Shown: positions 15,959 through 25,139, counted from the stretch's first letter. The stretch: 64,000 nucleotides of DNA from Streptomyces sp. V4I2 (GCF_030817655.1 NZ_JAUSZM010000003.1:7192001-7256000); one strand, 5' to 3'. The notes: generated by a model not told the origin, from the sequence alone. Numbers and translations: made by a program.

Positions 15959-18400
15959 GTGTCCAGACCCGCAGGAAGCAGACCCCGCGCGCGCCGCGCC
16001 GCCTACCCGATCATCTCCGTGGGCGCGGCGGGCGCACTCGCCTTCACCGCCCTCCCCGCCGCGTTCGCCGCACCCTCGGCCACCGCGGTGATCGCCGAGG
16101 TGTACGGCGGCGGAGGCAACTCGGGGGCGACCCTGACCCGCGACTTCGTCGAGCTCGCCAACGCCGGCGCCGCGGCCTACGACCTGTCGGGCTACAGCGT
16201 GCAGTACCTGCCAGGATCGCCGTCCGCCACCTCCCAGTGGCAGGTGACCGCACTCACCGGCGCCCTCGCCCCCGGCGCCCGCTACCTCGTCGCCGAGGCC
16301 GCCGGCACGGGCGGCACCACGGCACTCCCCACCGCCGACGCGACCGGCTCCATCGCGATGAGCGCCACCTCCGGCACCATCGCCCTGGTCTCCGGCACCA
16401 CCGCCCTGGCCTGCAAGACCGCCGCGGACTGCGCGGCCGACCCCCGGATCGTCGACCTGGCGGGCTACGGCAGCGCGCTCGTCCGCGAGGGCGGCGGCCC
16501 GGCCACCGGCGCCTCCAACACGGCCTCCGTCGCGAGGGCCGCGGCCCTGACCGACACCGACGACAACGCCACGGACTTCACCGCCGGCACCCCGTCACCG
16601 GTCAACTCGGCGGGCGAGACCCCCGGTTCGGGCGACGGAGGCGGCGGCGACGGCGGCGGCTCCACCGACCCCGGCACGGTCCGCGTCCACGACATCCAGG
16701 GCACCACCCGCGTCTCCCCGTACGCCGGACAGACGGTCACCCGCGTGCCCGGCATCGTCACCGGCGTCCGTACGAGCGGCTCGAAGGGCTACTGGATCCA
16801 GGACCCGCAGGCCGACACCGACCCGCGCACCAGCGAGGGCGTCCTCGTCTACACCGGCTCGGCGACCCCCACCGTGGCGGTCGGCGACTCGGTCCTCGTC
16901 ACCGGCAAGGTCACCGAGTACTACCCGAGCAGCACCACCCAGTCGCTCACCGAGATCACGGCCCCCACCACCGTCGTCCTCTCCAGCGGCAACGCGCTCC
17001 CCGCCGCCGCCACCCTGGACGCCACGACGGTCCCCGACGCCTACATACCGACCGCGGCCGGCGGCAGCATCGACACCCTCCCGCTCGAACCGGCCGCCTA
17101 CGCCCAGGACTTCTACGAGTCCCTGGAAGGCATGCGGGCCACGCTCGCCGACGCGCGCGTCGTGGGCGCGACCGACGCGTACGACGAGCTGTGGGTCACG
17201 GTGAAGCCCGAGGAGAGCACGACGGCCCGCGGCGGCGCCCTTTACTCCTCCTACGACCAGCCCAACACGGGCCGTATGAAGGTCGCGTCGCTGGACACCA
17301 CCACCGCCTTCCCCGCGGCGGACGTCGGCGACGAACTCTCCGGCACGACCACCGGCCCCCTCGACTACTCCACTTTCGGCGGCTACATCCTCCAGGCCAC
17401 CCAGCTCGGCACCCTGGTGGACAACGGCCTGAAGCAGGAAGTGACCCGTCGCCACAAGGGCGGCGAGCTCGCGGTCGCCACGTACAACGTCGAGAACCTC
17501 GACGCCCTCGACGACCAGCAGAAGTTCGACCGCCTCGCCCAGGGCGTCGCGGTCAACCTCAAGTCGCCCGACATCGTGGCCCTGGAGGAGATCCAGGACG
17601 ACAACGGCGCCGTGAACGACGGCACCGTCACCGCCGAGGCCACCCTGACCAGGTTCACCGACGCCATCCGCGCGGCCGGCGGCCCCCGCTACTCCTGGCG
17701 CTACGTCGCCCCCGAGAACAACCAGGACGGCGGCGAACCCGGCGGCAACATCCGCCAGGTCTTCCTCTACAACCCCAAGCGCGTCTCCTTCACGGACCGC
17801 GCGGGCGGCGACGCCACGACCGCGACGAGCGTGGTGAAGACGAGAATGGGCGCCCGGCTCACGTACTCCCCGGGCCGCATCGCCCCGGCCGGCGACGCCT
17901 GGGACAACAGCCGCAAGCCGTTGGTGGGCGAGTTCACCTTCCAGGGTGAGCCGGTCTTCATCATCGCCAACCACTTCACGTCCAAGGGCGGCGACCAGCC
18001 CCTCCACGGCCGCTACCAGCCGCCGGCCCGCAGCTCGGAGACCCAGCGCGCGGCCCAGGCGACGGAGGTCAACACCTTCGTCAAGTCCCTCCTGGCGGCC
18101 GACAAGAACGCCAAGGCGGTGGTCCTGGGCGACCTCAACGACTACGAGTTCTCCCGGACGATGACCACGCTCACGGCCGGAAACGTCCTGACCCCCCTGA
18201 TCAGCACCCTCCCCGCCAACGAGCGCTACACCTACGTGTACGACGGCAACTCCCAGACCCTGGACCACATCCTGACGAGCCCGGCCGTCACGTCGTACGA
18301 CTACGACGTCGTCCACATCAACGCGGAGTTCGCGGACCAGGCGAGCGACCACGACCCGCAGATCGTGCGGATCGATGTGGCGAGGTGCGGCAGGCACTGA
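15959..18400 (+). CDS. Large secreted nuclease: lamin-tail, OB-like and exo/endonuclease-phosphatase domains
   Basis: The 813-residue protein starts at GTG 15959 (GAGGAG nine bases upstream) and has a long signal peptide ending near PAAFA-APS (about residue 38). A lamin-tail domain follows (about 40-215: VIAEVYGGGGNSGATLTRDFVELAN), then a Gly/Asp-rich linker, an OB-fold-like region (about 240-500), and a C-terminal endonuclease/exonuclease/phosphatase domain (about 500-805) with ATYNVENL, ALEEIQD, NHFTSKGG, LGDLNDYE and the final SDHDP motif. This is the architecture of extracellular nucleases such as ExeM-type enzymes. It probably degrades environmental DNA for phosphate or nitrogen. Upstream ATGs at 15875 and 15908 would place extra residues before the signal peptide. 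Confidence 0.88.
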   Translation: MSRPAGSRPRARRAAYPIISVGAAGALAFTALPAAFAAPSATAVIAEVYGGGGNSGATLTRDFVELANAGAAAYDLSGYSVQYLPGSPSATSQWQVTALTGALAPGARYLVAEAAGTGGTTALPTADATGSIAMSATSGTIALVSGTTALACKTAADCAADPRIVDLAGYGSALVREGGGPATGASNTASVARAAALTDTDDNATDFTAGTPSPVNSAGETPGSGDGGGGDGGGSTDPGTVRVHDIQGTTRVSPYAGQTVTRVPGIVTGVRTSGSKGYWIQDPQADTDPRTSEGVLVYTGSATPTVAVGDSVLVTGKVTEYYPSSTTQSLTEITAPTTVVLSSGNALPAAATLDATTVPDAYIPTAAGGSIDTLPLEPAAYAQDFYESLEGMRATLADARVVGATDAYDELWVTVKPEESTTARGGALYSSYDQPNTGRMKVASLDTTTAFPAADVGDELSGTTTGPLDYSTFGGYILQATQLGTLVDNGLKQEVTRRHKGGELAVATYNVENLDALDDQQKFDRLAQGVAVNLKSPDIVALEEIQDDNGAVNDGTVTAEATLTRFTDAIRAAGGPRYSWRYVAPENNQDGGEPGGNIRQVFLYNPKRVSFTDRAGGDATTATSVVKTRMGARLTYSPGRIAPAGDAWDNSRKPLVGEFTFQGEPVFIIANHFTSKGGDQPLHGRYQPPARSSETQRAAQATEVNTFVKSLLAADKNAKAVVLGDLNDYEFSRTMTTLTAGNVLTPLISTLPANERYTYVYDGNSQTLDHILTSPAVTSYDYDVVHINAEFADQASDHDPQIVRIDVARCGRH

Positions 18401-18412
18401 GTGCCAGATGCC

Positions 18413-18450
18413 GAGGGGGCGGGACGACGTACGCCCATCCCGCCCCCCTC
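18413..18450. terminator. Hairpin between convergent genes
   Basis: GAGGGGGCGGGA (18413-18424) pairs with TCCCGCCCCCCTC (18438-18450) with one bulge and a 13-base loop. It separates the convergent nuclease and acyltransferase genes and can terminate both. Confidence 0.65.
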
Positions 18451-18468
18451 TGATGATGGGAACCGGTG

Positions 18469-19911
18469 TCAGGCGGCTTCCTCCAAGGTGCCCTCGGAAC
18501 CCTTGGAGCCCTCGGAACCCTTGGAGCCCTCGGAACCCTTGGAGCCCTCGGAGCCCTTGGAGCCCTCGGGGCTCTCGGAGTTTGTCGCGTCGCCGCGCCC
18601 GCGCACCGTCACCAGCGCGACGCCCACCGCAAGCCCCAGCGCGGGCAGCACGGGGAACCGCCCCTCGTACGCGAACCCCTGCGCGGCGAACCGGGTCAGC
18701 GCGGCCACGCTCAGGGCGAGCCCGAGCCAGAGAGCCCAGGGACGCCCTGTCCCACCCCGCTCGTACAGAACACCCAGCCCGCGCTCCAACGGCCGAAGAG
18801 CCACCACAACCCCGACCAGCACGACCCCGAGGACGACCAGCCAGGGCACCCGCAGTGCCCACCACCCCGCGGACCCGTAGCCGGGCTGGGGCGCGAGCCC
18901 GGTGAGATAGAAGGCGGCGGCGACAACGAGTACAGGCAGCATGTGCCAGAGATAGAGCGTCATGCTGACCCCGCCGAGGGGCCGTACGGCCCGCCACACC
19001 CGCTCCCGCCCCAGAAGCCGCCGCAGGCCCGGAGCGAGGAGAAGAGCGAGCCCCACCTGCGCCACGGTCCAGGCCAGCATGGCGGCGGACGGCGGATTGG
19101 TGTTGCTGGGCTCCTGCCCGGTGACGAGGATCAGGCTGACCGGAAAGGGCCCGAGCCCGACGAGCACGGCGAAGGCGCCCCCGCCACCGACGACCATGGC
19201 GGCGGCCACCCACGGCTTCCCGTTGCCGTTCCCGTTGCCGTTCCCGTTCCCGGTCCTGGTCCCGTTCCCGGGTCCGCCGGTCAGCCCGCCGTCCCGCCAG
19301 CAGAAGCCGAGCTGGTAGGCGACGCCCCAGACGAGGACGTAGTTGAGGAGCCCGACGTACGGCAGGTGCGCGGTGAGCACCAGGGCGTCGGCGGCGAGGG
19401 CGACGAGCCCCATGACGACGGGGACGAGGAGCCCCCAGCGCAGATGCGCCGCGTACAGCAGGGGCGTCAGGGCACTGAGCAGCAGGTAGACGGGCAGAAA
19501 CCAGAACTGCATGGCCATGGCCCAGCCCACCAGGGCGAGGGTCCCCGGATCCACCCCGACGGCAGAGCAGACGGCTACGGCGACCAGCACCAGCCCGCTG
19601 TAGACACCGGTCGGCAGCAGCAGCCGCACGGCCCGCCGCCTCACCCATTCGGCCGTACCGCCCCCGGCGCGTGACCAGGAGCCGCCCGCCGCGTACCCGC
19701 CGGCCAGGAAGAACAGTGGCATGACCTGGAAGAAGAGGGTCAGCCACTGGGTCCAGGGAAGGGTCGCCAGCAGCTCAGGCGCGAAGATCTCCCCGCCGGG
19801 CCCGCGAACCAGCCCGGTGATCAGCCAGTGCCCGAACACGACGAGGACGATGGCCCAGGCCCGCAGGAAGTCGACGTACCGATCCCGGCTGCTGCGATTC
19901 GCACGACTCAT
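18469..19911 (-). CDS. Acyltransferase 3 family membrane protein with repeat tail
   Basis: The 480-residue protein has about ten membrane helices and the N-terminal RYVDFLRAWAIVLVVFGHW motif of acyltransferase 3 (OafA-like) enzymes; the His in that motif is the conserved catalytic one. These enzymes O-acylate glycans, lipids or antibiotics; the substrate here is unknown. Two low-complexity parts stand out: an Asn-Gly run between helices (about 217-233) and a C-terminal Ser-Lys-Gly/Ser-Glu-Gly tail encoded by five 18-bp units. Cyclophilin is the next gene upstream on the same strand, 92 bp away. Confidence 0.82.
   Translation of the reverse strand: MSRANRSSRDRYVDFLRAWAIVLVVFGHWLITGLVRGPGGEIFAPELLATLPWTQWLTLFFQVMPLFFLAGGYAAGGSWSRAGGGTAEWVRRRAVRLLLPTGVYSGLVLVAVAVCSAVGVDPGTLALVGWAMAMQFWFLPVYLLLSALTPLLYAAHLRWGLLVPVVMGLVALAADALVLTAHLPYVGLLNYVLVWGVAYQLGFCWRDGGLTGGPGNGTRTGNGNGNGNGNGKPWVAAAMVVGGGGAFAVLVGLGPFPVSLILVTGQEPSNTNPPSAAMLAWTVAQVGLALLLAPGLRRLLGRERVWRAVRPLGGVSMTLYLWHMLPVLVVAAAFYLTGLAPQPGYGSAGWWALRVPWLVVLGVVLVGVVVALRPLERGLGVLYERGGTGRPWALWLGLALSVAALTRFAAQGFAYEGRFPVLPALGLAVGVALVTVRGRGDATNSESPEGSKGSEGSKGSEGSKGSEGSKGSEGTLEEAA
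18491..18580. repeat. 18-bp tandem repeat (five units)
   Basis: Unit CCCTCGGAACCCTTGGAG: three identical copies (18491-18544), one with a single change and one more diverged. It encodes SKGSEG units at the C-terminus of the acyltransferase. The unit is a multiple of three, so copy-number change would keep the frame. Confidence 0.9.
19216..19272. repeat. Short tandem repeat encoding Asn-Gly run
   Basis: Repeats of CCGTTG/CCGTTC (6 bp; 12-bp higher order) in the middle of the acyltransferase gene encode an alternating Asn-Gly linker between two membrane helices. Confidence 0.8.
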
Positions 19912-20003
19912 ACGACGTCATGCTGCCGTGGGCACGGCACGGTCACGGCGAAAAGCCCACGCCGCAACCATTCCGTGCCCGGTACGACACCACCCTGACC
20001 GGG

Positions 20004-20504
20004 TCAGTCCAGAACCTTGGCGCCCTCGATGATGATGGGCTGGGTCGGAACGTCCCCGTGCCCACGGCTGCTGCCGGTCCGGACCTTCTTCATCGAGTCG
20101 ACGACGTCCTGCCCCTCGGCCACCCGGCCGAAGACGGTGTAACCCCAGCCGTTCGGGGTCTTCGCCGTGTAGTTGAGGAAGTCGTTGTCCGAGACGTTCA
20201 CGAAGAACTGGGCGGTCGCGGAGTGCGGGGCACTGGTCCGCGCCATCGCCACGGTGTAGGCGACGTTCTTCAGCCCGTTGTCGGCCTCGTTCGGCACCGG
20301 CGCCATGGTCGGCTTCTGCACCATGTCCGCGGTGAAGCCACCGCCCTGGACCATGAAGCCGTCGATCACACGGTGGAAGATCGTGCCGTCGTAGTGCCCG
20401 TTGCGGACGTACGTCAGGAAGTTCTCGACGGTCTTCGGAGCCTCGGCGTCGTTGAGCTCGAGGACGATACGCCCGAAGTTGGTGGCCAGCTCGACCCTTG
20501 ACAT
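20004..20504 (-). CDS. ppiB: Cyclophilin-type peptidyl-prolyl cis-trans isomerase
   Basis: The 166-residue cytoplasmic cyclophilin has no signal peptide. Family motifs are complete: the FHRVIDGFMVQGG catalytic segment with its Arg, MARTSAPHSATAQFFVN, and the C-terminal TVFGRVAEGQDVVDSM. It speeds isomerisation of X-Pro bonds in protein folding. The length matches bacterial PpiB. The start ATG 20504 is preceded by AAAGGA. Divergent from a small hypothetical gene. Confidence 0.93.
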   Translation of the reverse strand: MSRVELATNFGRIVLELNDAEAPKTVENFLTYVRNGHYDGTIFHRVIDGFMVQGGGFTADMVQKPTMAPVPNEADNGLKNVAYTVAMARTSAPHSATAQFFVNVSDNDFLNYTAKTPNGWGYTVFGRVAEGQDVVDSMKKVRTGSSRGHGDVPTQPIIIEGAKVLD

Positions 20505-20640
20505 GGGAATGGTCCTTTTCTGACGGGGCTTGACCGAGGAATGGTGTCACACGGCTGACACATCCCCGAGGCCGACGCCCCATGGTCCCTGCCGACGCTC
20601 CCTGCTGCGCGCGGACCCGGTTCCGGCGCATGCTGGACAC

Positions 20641-20859
20641 ATGGACGTACGCCCCCCTGTGGTTGTGCTTCCGCCGGAGGCGGACGGCGGACGGCGAGTC
20701 ACGATCGACGACGAACGCATGGGCACCGCCTACAGCCTGTTCGACGTGCTCGACTTCATGCACCGCGCGGGCCTCCCCGCCGAGGACCGGGCCGTCGACG
20801 ACCCCGAACTGATCGAGTGGCGCGGTGGCGGACCGTACGTATGGAGCAACACACCGTAG
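20641..20859 (+). CDS. Small conserved hypothetical protein
   Basis: A 72-residue acidic protein beginning MDVRPPVVVLPPE and ending GPYVWSNTP. No membrane segment or known motif is visible. Codon use is typical of the host (GC-rich third positions), which supports real coding. It is divergent from ppiB. Function unknown. Confidence 0.6.
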   Translation: MDVRPPVVVLPPEADGGRRVTIDDERMGTAYSLFDVLDFMHRAGLPAEDRAVDDPELIEWRGGGPYVWSNTP

Positions 20860-20903
20860 TAACTTTCTGTGCCCATCGCCCGGTGCCCATCACCCATCAC
20901 CCA

Positions 20904-21494
20904 TCACCCGGTCTTACCGCCCCACCGTGTATCGACCCGCGCCCACTCCGCGTCCCACTGCCCCCGGCGCCACCGATCGAGCCCCGCCCGTACGGCGTAA
21001 GCGCCGCCGGTCACGGCCCCACCGGTGACCAAGGCACACAGCACACCCGAGAGAACCCCCTGAAGCCGGGCCTCCTCGGGCGACACGGGCTTCGACACCA
21101 CCGCGCCTCGCTGGTCCGTCCACACGGCGACCCGGGCCCCGGCCGTGGCGTCCTCCGGCCGCACCTTGACCAGACCGGTCTGCCGCGAGCCGTCCGGAGT
21201 GGCCCAGCGCGCCTTGGCCCACACCCGTTCGTCCCCGGCGGCCGCCGCGTGCGCCACTTTGTCCCGAGCGTCCTCGACGAGCACGGCGGTAACGGCCCGG
21301 CGCTCGACCCGCTGCCGATCAAGATCCCGCTCCACGGCACCCTGCGCGACCAGCCCCACCAGAATCCCTCCCACCAGGGCCAGCACCCAAGCGGCAAGCA
21401 GTACCCAAGCCTCGACGACATCACTGCCACGCCGCAGCGGATTACGCCGCCACCGCCACAACCACACCTTCGAACGCCGCGTCCTCACTACCAC
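20904..21494 (-). CDS. Rv1733c-like membrane protein
   Basis: The 196-residue protein has the pattern of the actinobacterial Rv1733c family: a basic N-terminus with WRWRRNPLRRGSDVVEAW, a first membrane helix (about 28-50), an extracytoplasmic domain with WATPDG and VWTDQRG, and a second helix near 145-170. The family has no known biochemical function; Streptomyces carry many paralogues. The exact start is uncertain because several upstream codons are in frame. Divergent from the NfeD-SPFH operon. Confidence 0.75.
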   Translation of the reverse strand: MVVRTRRSKVWLWRWRRNPLRRGSDVVEAWVLLAAWVLALVGGILVGLVAQGAVERDLDRQRVERRAVTAVLVEDARDKVAHAAAAGDERVWAKARWATPDGSRQTGLVKVRPEDATAGARVAVWTDQRGAVVSKPVSPEEARLQGVLSGVLCALVTGGAVTGGAYAVRAGLDRWRRGQWDAEWARVDTRWGGKTG

Positions 21495-21669
21495 GGGCCG
21501 ACACCCCCTTGCCTGCGCCGACGCACTCTGTCCCAGCTATTCCAGTGTCTGCCTGGAATCGGTTCGGGGCGCGTTGGTGTATGGCGAGGGGTATCGCGGC
21601 TGTCCCTTGTCGGGGTCCAATGGTGAGAGTCAAGCCCTTCGCACCCGCGCCGGTCAGAAGAGGCACGCA

Positions 21670-22101
21670 ATGGATCCATGGCTGATCTGGTTGATCATCG
21701 CAGCCGTATTGGCTGTGGCGGAGATCTTCACGCTTACTGCTGCACTCGGATTGCTGAGTGCAGCCGCACTGGTCACGGCGGGGTCCGCCGCGCTAGGGCT
21801 GCCGCTGCCCTTCCAGTTCCTGGTGTTCACCGTCGTCGCCACAGTCACCGTGGTGTTCGTGCGCCCCATTGCGCTGCGCCACGTGCGCGGACCCCAGACG
21901 GAGCGATTCGGCATAGACGCACTGATCGGCAGGGCTGCCTATGTGGTGTCGGAGGTGACGGGCCGGGGCGGCAGGGTCCGTATCGACGGCGAGGAATGGA
22001 CGGCCCGCGCGTACGACGAGACGCTGGTGATTCCTCCAGGAACGACTGTCGACGTCATGGAGATCAGCGGCGCCACCGCGATCGTCTACCCCCGGGACTG
22101 A
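21670..22101 (+). CDS. NfeD-family membrane protein
   Basis: A short (143-residue) NfeD: three hydrophobic helices in the first ~75 residues, then an OB-fold domain (about 78-143: GIDALIGRAAYVVSEVTGRGGRVRIDGEEW) typical of NfeD1b proteins. The start ATG 21670 is preceded by AGAAGAGG. Its stop is four bases before the SPFH gene start, so the two form an operon. NfeD proteins act with SPFH (flotillin/stomatin-like) scaffolds at membrane microdomains. Confidence 0.9.
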   Translation: MDPWLIWLIIAAVLAVAEIFTLTAALGLLSAAALVTAGSAALGLPLPFQFLVFTVVATVTVVFVRPIALRHVRGPQTERFGIDALIGRAAYVVSEVTGRGGRVRIDGEEWTARAYDETLVIPPGTTVDVMEISGATAIVYPRD

Positions 22102-22105
22102 AACC

Positions 22106-23158
22106 ATGGAAACCTCGGCGTTCTTGATTGCCGGCCTGATCGTCGCGCTGATCGCGGTTTTCACCGTGGTGCGGGCGGTCCGTATCGTTCCCCAGGCACG
22201 TGCGCGTAATGTCGAGCGACTCGGCCGCTATCACCGGACCCTGAATCCCGGCCTCAGCCTCGTCATCCCGTACATCGACCGAGTTCATCCAGTAATCGAT
22301 CTACGGGAACAGGTCGTCTCCTTCAAACCGCAGCCGGTCATCACCGAGGACAATCTGGTCGTCGAGATCGACACCGTCCTGTACTTCCAGGTCACTGACC
22401 CGCGAGCGGCTTTCTACGAGATCGCGAATTTCCTCCAGGCGGTCGAACAGCTCACCGTCACCACCCTGCGCAACGTCGTGGGATCCATGGACCTGGAAAA
22501 GACCCTCACCTCACGGGACACCATCAACAGCCAACTCCGTGGCGTGCTGGACGAGGCCACCGGCAAGTGGGGGCTGAGGGTCAACCGGGTGGAGATCAAG
22601 GCTATCGATCCCCCGCAGTCCATCAAGGACGCGATGCAGAAGCAGATGCGAGCCGAGCGGGACAAGCGCGCCGCGATCCTCGGGGCCGAAGGCCAACGCC
22701 AGTCGCAGATCCTCACCGCCGAAGGCGACAAGCAGGCCGCCGTCCTGCGCGCGGAAGGCAACCGGACCGCTGCGATCCTCCAGGCCGAGGGCCAGTCCCG
22801 GGCCATCGACGAGGTCTTCCAGGCCGTACACCGCAACGATCCGGACCCCAAGCTCCTCGCCTACCAGTACCTCCAGACCCTGCCCCAACTCGCGCAAGGC
22901 CCCGGCAACAACTTCTGGGTCATCCCCAGCGAGATCACCTCAGCACTCCAGGGCATGTCCCGCGCCTTCACCGACGTCCTGCCCCAGTCGCCGGCCACCC
23001 GCGAAAGGCCCCCGGACGACATGGCCGCCCAGGCAGCCAACGACAAGGCCCAGGCAGAAGAAGCCGCAGCCGCAGCCCTCGCCGACGCAGCCAAGGCGGA
23101 GGGCACCACCCCCGACACCGTCCCGCCCCGCACGCTCGCTGACGGCGGGGGGCAGTGA
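22106..23158 (+). CDS. SPFH/band 7 (stomatin-like) protein
   Basis: The 350-residue protein has one N-terminal membrane helix (about 4-25), a band 7/SPFH domain (about 28-200, including PGLSLVIPYIDRV and RNVVGSMDLEKTLTSRD), then a long Glu/Ala-rich helix (about 185-240) and a polar, Ala-rich disordered tail. These proteins oligomerise and organise membrane domains or modulate proteases. Immediate upstream partner: NfeD. Codon use in the first third is slightly less GC-rich than in neighbouring core genes. Confidence 0.92.
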   Translation: METSAFLIAGLIVALIAVFTVVRAVRIVPQARARNVERLGRYHRTLNPGLSLVIPYIDRVHPVIDLREQVVSFKPQPVITEDNLVVEIDTVLYFQVTDPRAAFYEIANFLQAVEQLTVTTLRNVVGSMDLEKTLTSRDTINSQLRGVLDEATGKWGLRVNRVEIKAIDPPQSIKDAMQKQMRAERDKRAAILGAEGQRQSQILTAEGDKQAAVLRAEGNRTAAILQAEGQSRAIDEVFQAVHRNDPDPKLLAYQYLQTLPQLAQGPGNNFWVIPSEITSALQGMSRAFTDVLPQSPATRERPPDDMAAQAANDKAQAEEAAAAALADAAKAEGTTPDTVPPRTLADGGGQ

Positions 23159-23171
23159 CCGGACATCAGCC

Positions 23172-23309
23172 ATGTTCGAGAACGACAAGAATCCGGTCCA
23201 CACGGCTCCGAAGGGCGTCGGATTCCCGCCCGACGACGAGGTTTCACCAGGCCAGCGGCCTAGCTGGTGGATTGCGAGGCCGCCGGAAAGCGTCGTGGTC
23301 AAACCTTGA
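23172..23309 (+). CDS. Possible small protein after the SPFH gene
   Basis: A 45-codon frame starting at ATG 23172, 13 bp after the SPFH stop, with GC at about three quarters of third positions. The product is polar with a PSWWIARPPE segment. There is no strong ribosome site and its end overlaps the convergent VapC gene by 11 bp. It could be real or chance. Confidence 0.25.
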   Translation: MFENDKNPVHTAPKGVGFPPDDEVSPGQRPSWWIARPPESVVVKP

Positions 23310-23712
23310 TGACGGTGACACGTCCACCGCACATTGCGGTGAGATCCTCCGGGTCGGAGGTGAGAACGGTGACGGGGGCGGGGGCGGCGAGGGCGGTGGC
23401 GCTGAGCATGGCGTCGATGGCGTACTTGTGGCCGTGCAAGCCGGCGCCATGGAGGAGGGCGGCCGCGTGGCGGGCGACGGGCTCGGTGACCGGTTCGACG
23501 ACAAGGCGGGAGAGCGTCCACTCCAGGGCCGGTCGGTTGATCCGAGGATGGACCACCTCGACAAGCGTTGCCGCGGAGGTGATCACCCGCAGGTCGTCGG
23601 CGCGGGCGAGGGCGAGCCAGCCGGTGACGGCGCGGTCGCGCAGCACGGCCTTGGCCAGGCCCTCGCTGTCGAGGACCAGGGTGCCGCCGGGGACGGCGGG
23701 GGAGCGGGTCAT
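23299..23712 (-). CDS. PIN-domain toxin (VapC-like)
   Basis: The 137-residue protein has the acidic residues of a PIN ribonuclease: Asp15 in LVLDSEGL, a Glu in TLVEVV, Asp in AIDAMLSATAL, and a C-terminal Asp in LTSDPEDL. Such toxins cut tRNA or other RNA. The start ATG overlaps the stop of the upstream antitoxin gene in ATGA, the standard antitoxin-first order. The first motif is followed by SEG rather than the usual SAL/TSA, which is unusual but seen in actinobacterial copies. Confidence 0.82.
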   Translation of the reverse strand: MTRSPAVPGGTLVLDSEGLAKAVLRDRAVTGWLALARADDLRVITSAATLVEVVHPRINRPALEWTLSRLVVEPVTEPVARHAAALLHGAGLHGHKYAIDAMLSATALAAPAPVTVLTSDPEDLTAMCGGRVTVIKV

Positions 23713-23972
23713 GCGGCGCTTGTCCCGCCTTGCGTCTGCTGCCGGCGGGCCTGGTGGAGCTGATCGCGGAGAGCCTGGATCTCCTCGTCGGTGACGGGTC
23801 CGTGCTCGGCCTCGGCAACCTGGATGACTTCGTTGAGGTTGTCGCGTTCGATCTGACGGGCCACGGCGGCGGCTACATAGGCGGACAATCCGGAGGGGCC
23901 ACTGCGGGCCTTGGCCGCTTCCGCGATGTCACGCGGCATAGTGATCGAATACTTGCCGGTGGGCTCGGTCAT
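23709..23972 (-). CDS. Antitoxin of the VapBC-like pair
   Basis: The 87-residue protein has an N-terminal beta strand and ribbon-helix-helix-like segment (KYSITMPRDIAEAAKARSG) followed by helices that would bind the toxin (NEVIQVAEAEHGPVTDEEIQALRDQL). The start ATG 23970-23972 lies downstream of AGGAGG. It should neutralise the PIN toxin and repress its own promoter. Confidence 0.8.
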   Translation of the reverse strand: MTEPTGKYSITMPRDIAEAAKARSGPSGLSAYVAAAVARQIERDNLNEVIQVAEAEHGPVTDEEIQALRDQLHQARRQQTQGGTSAA

Positions 23973-24297
23973 GCTACCTATCCTACCTCCTGTCTTCCTG
24001 GTCGCCGGGTGGCTCGGCGGAGAGCTTCGCCGTATGACTCGGCCGCCTATGCAGGGCGCCGCTTTCGAGGCACTGGCCCCGGCTCCTCCGGACGGGCTGC
24101 GGTAATGACCCCCTGAGCGCGCCGATGCGAACGCACAAAAAGGGCACTGACCTGCATTTCTGCAGTTCAGCGCCTTGATCCGGAGTGCCCCCGGCGGGGC
24201 CACACGCAGATAGTTGCAGGGCTGACCAGCGGTTTCTTGTTGGGCGGCTGGTGGTGGAGGGGCGGTTTCGTCCTGCGGCGTGGGATGGGTCGGTGTG
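23973..24297. other. Non-coding stretch with hairpin and tRNA-like short match
   Basis: No convincing gene. It contains a near-perfect inverted repeat, CTGACCTGCA / TGCAGTTCAG (24147-24170, one mismatch), preceded by an AAAAAGGGC string, and then GTGCCCCCGGC (24185-24195), identical to part of the 3' end of the tRNA-Arg gene at 47713-47723 and in the same orientation. It may be the scar of an attachment site. Confidence 0.35.
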
Positions 24298-24972
24298 ATG
24301 GGCGACTCGGACGTGGGGTTTGTCCCGGGCGAAGGCCCGCACCGGACGGCGAGGGGCGAGTCGCCTGATCTTGATGTCTGGCTGCGCTGTGGCTGTGCGC
24401 TGGTGGTCGCGGGGGTTGCGGCGTATGCCTCGTACGTCCATCAGCGGGATTTCGCCCTGCAGGGCGGTGCGGATGAGGTGAGTGCGTCCTTGTGGCCGCT
24501 GTCGGTTGACGGGTTGCTGCTGCTGGCGACGGTCGGCCTGCTCAAGCCGTCCGGGGGTGGTGGCCGTCGGGCGCGGTATGCCGTGTGGCTGGCTTTTTTG
24601 CTGGGGATCGTGGTGTCCCTGGCGGCGAATATTGCGGCCGCGCCGTCGCTGGCGTGGAAGCCGGTGCTGGTTGCCGGGTGGCCGCCGGTCGCGTTGCTGT
24701 TGTCGGTGGAGTTGTTGGCGCATCGGCCGGCGGGTCGGGTGAAGGTGGAACTCGGCGGTGGGGAGGACAGCGAGGGCGATGCCGACCGTGATGGGGCCCA
24801 GGGTGATCCGCTGCTGGAGCGTGCCCGGTGGTTGGATGCTCGGCATTGGGAACTGCATCAGCGCCCGGTCTCGGCCGAGTCGCTGCGGAAAGAGCTGCGG
24901 ATCGGTGCTGACCGGTCGAGACAGTTGGTGGCCCTGGTGCGGGCGAGCCGTAACGGCGGCCTTCGAGGTTGA
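24298..24972 (+). CDS. DUF2637 membrane protein (integrative-plasmid type)
   Basis: The 224-residue protein has four hydrophobic helices in the first ~130 residues (ALVVAGVAAYASYVHQRDFAL, then WPLSVDGLLLLATVGLL) matching DUF2637, followed by a cytoplasmic helix-turn-helix-like tail (about 180-224: RPVSAESLRKELRIGADRSRQLVALVR). DUF2637 genes are typical of Streptomyces plasmids and integrative conjugative elements, often next to replication or transfer genes; none are here. Third positions use more G and T than the core genes. ATG 24298 is the preferred start; ATG 24280 is in frame too. Confidence 0.75.
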   Translation: MGDSDVGFVPGEGPHRTARGESPDLDVWLRCGCALVVAGVAAYASYVHQRDFALQGGADEVSASLWPLSVDGLLLLATVGLLKPSGGGGRRARYAVWLAFLLGIVVSLAANIAAAPSLAWKPVLVAGWPPVALLLSVELLAHRPAGRVKVELGGGEDSEGDADRDGAQGDPLLERARWLDARHWELHQRPVSAESLRKELRIGADRSRQLVALVRASRNGGLRG

Positions 24973-25139
24973 GTACCCGGCGTACAGCCCGACTTGTCTG
25001 CCAGCGAGGCTCTGACCTGGTCTTATACTTCCGCGACTGCCCGCCCTCGGCGGCCAGCCGCCTTCGGGAGTTGCAAACCCGTAGCTTTTCGGGCGTTTTC
25101 CGCCCGCCGGCCCGCGCGGCACACCGCCCGGCGGAACGG

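Noticed and set aside
16595..19747. A 1050-codon open frame on the minus strand opposite the nuclease gene
   Set aside because: It is a composition artefact: the plus strand codes for a secreted nuclease with all family motifs, and the acyltransferase occupies another frame.
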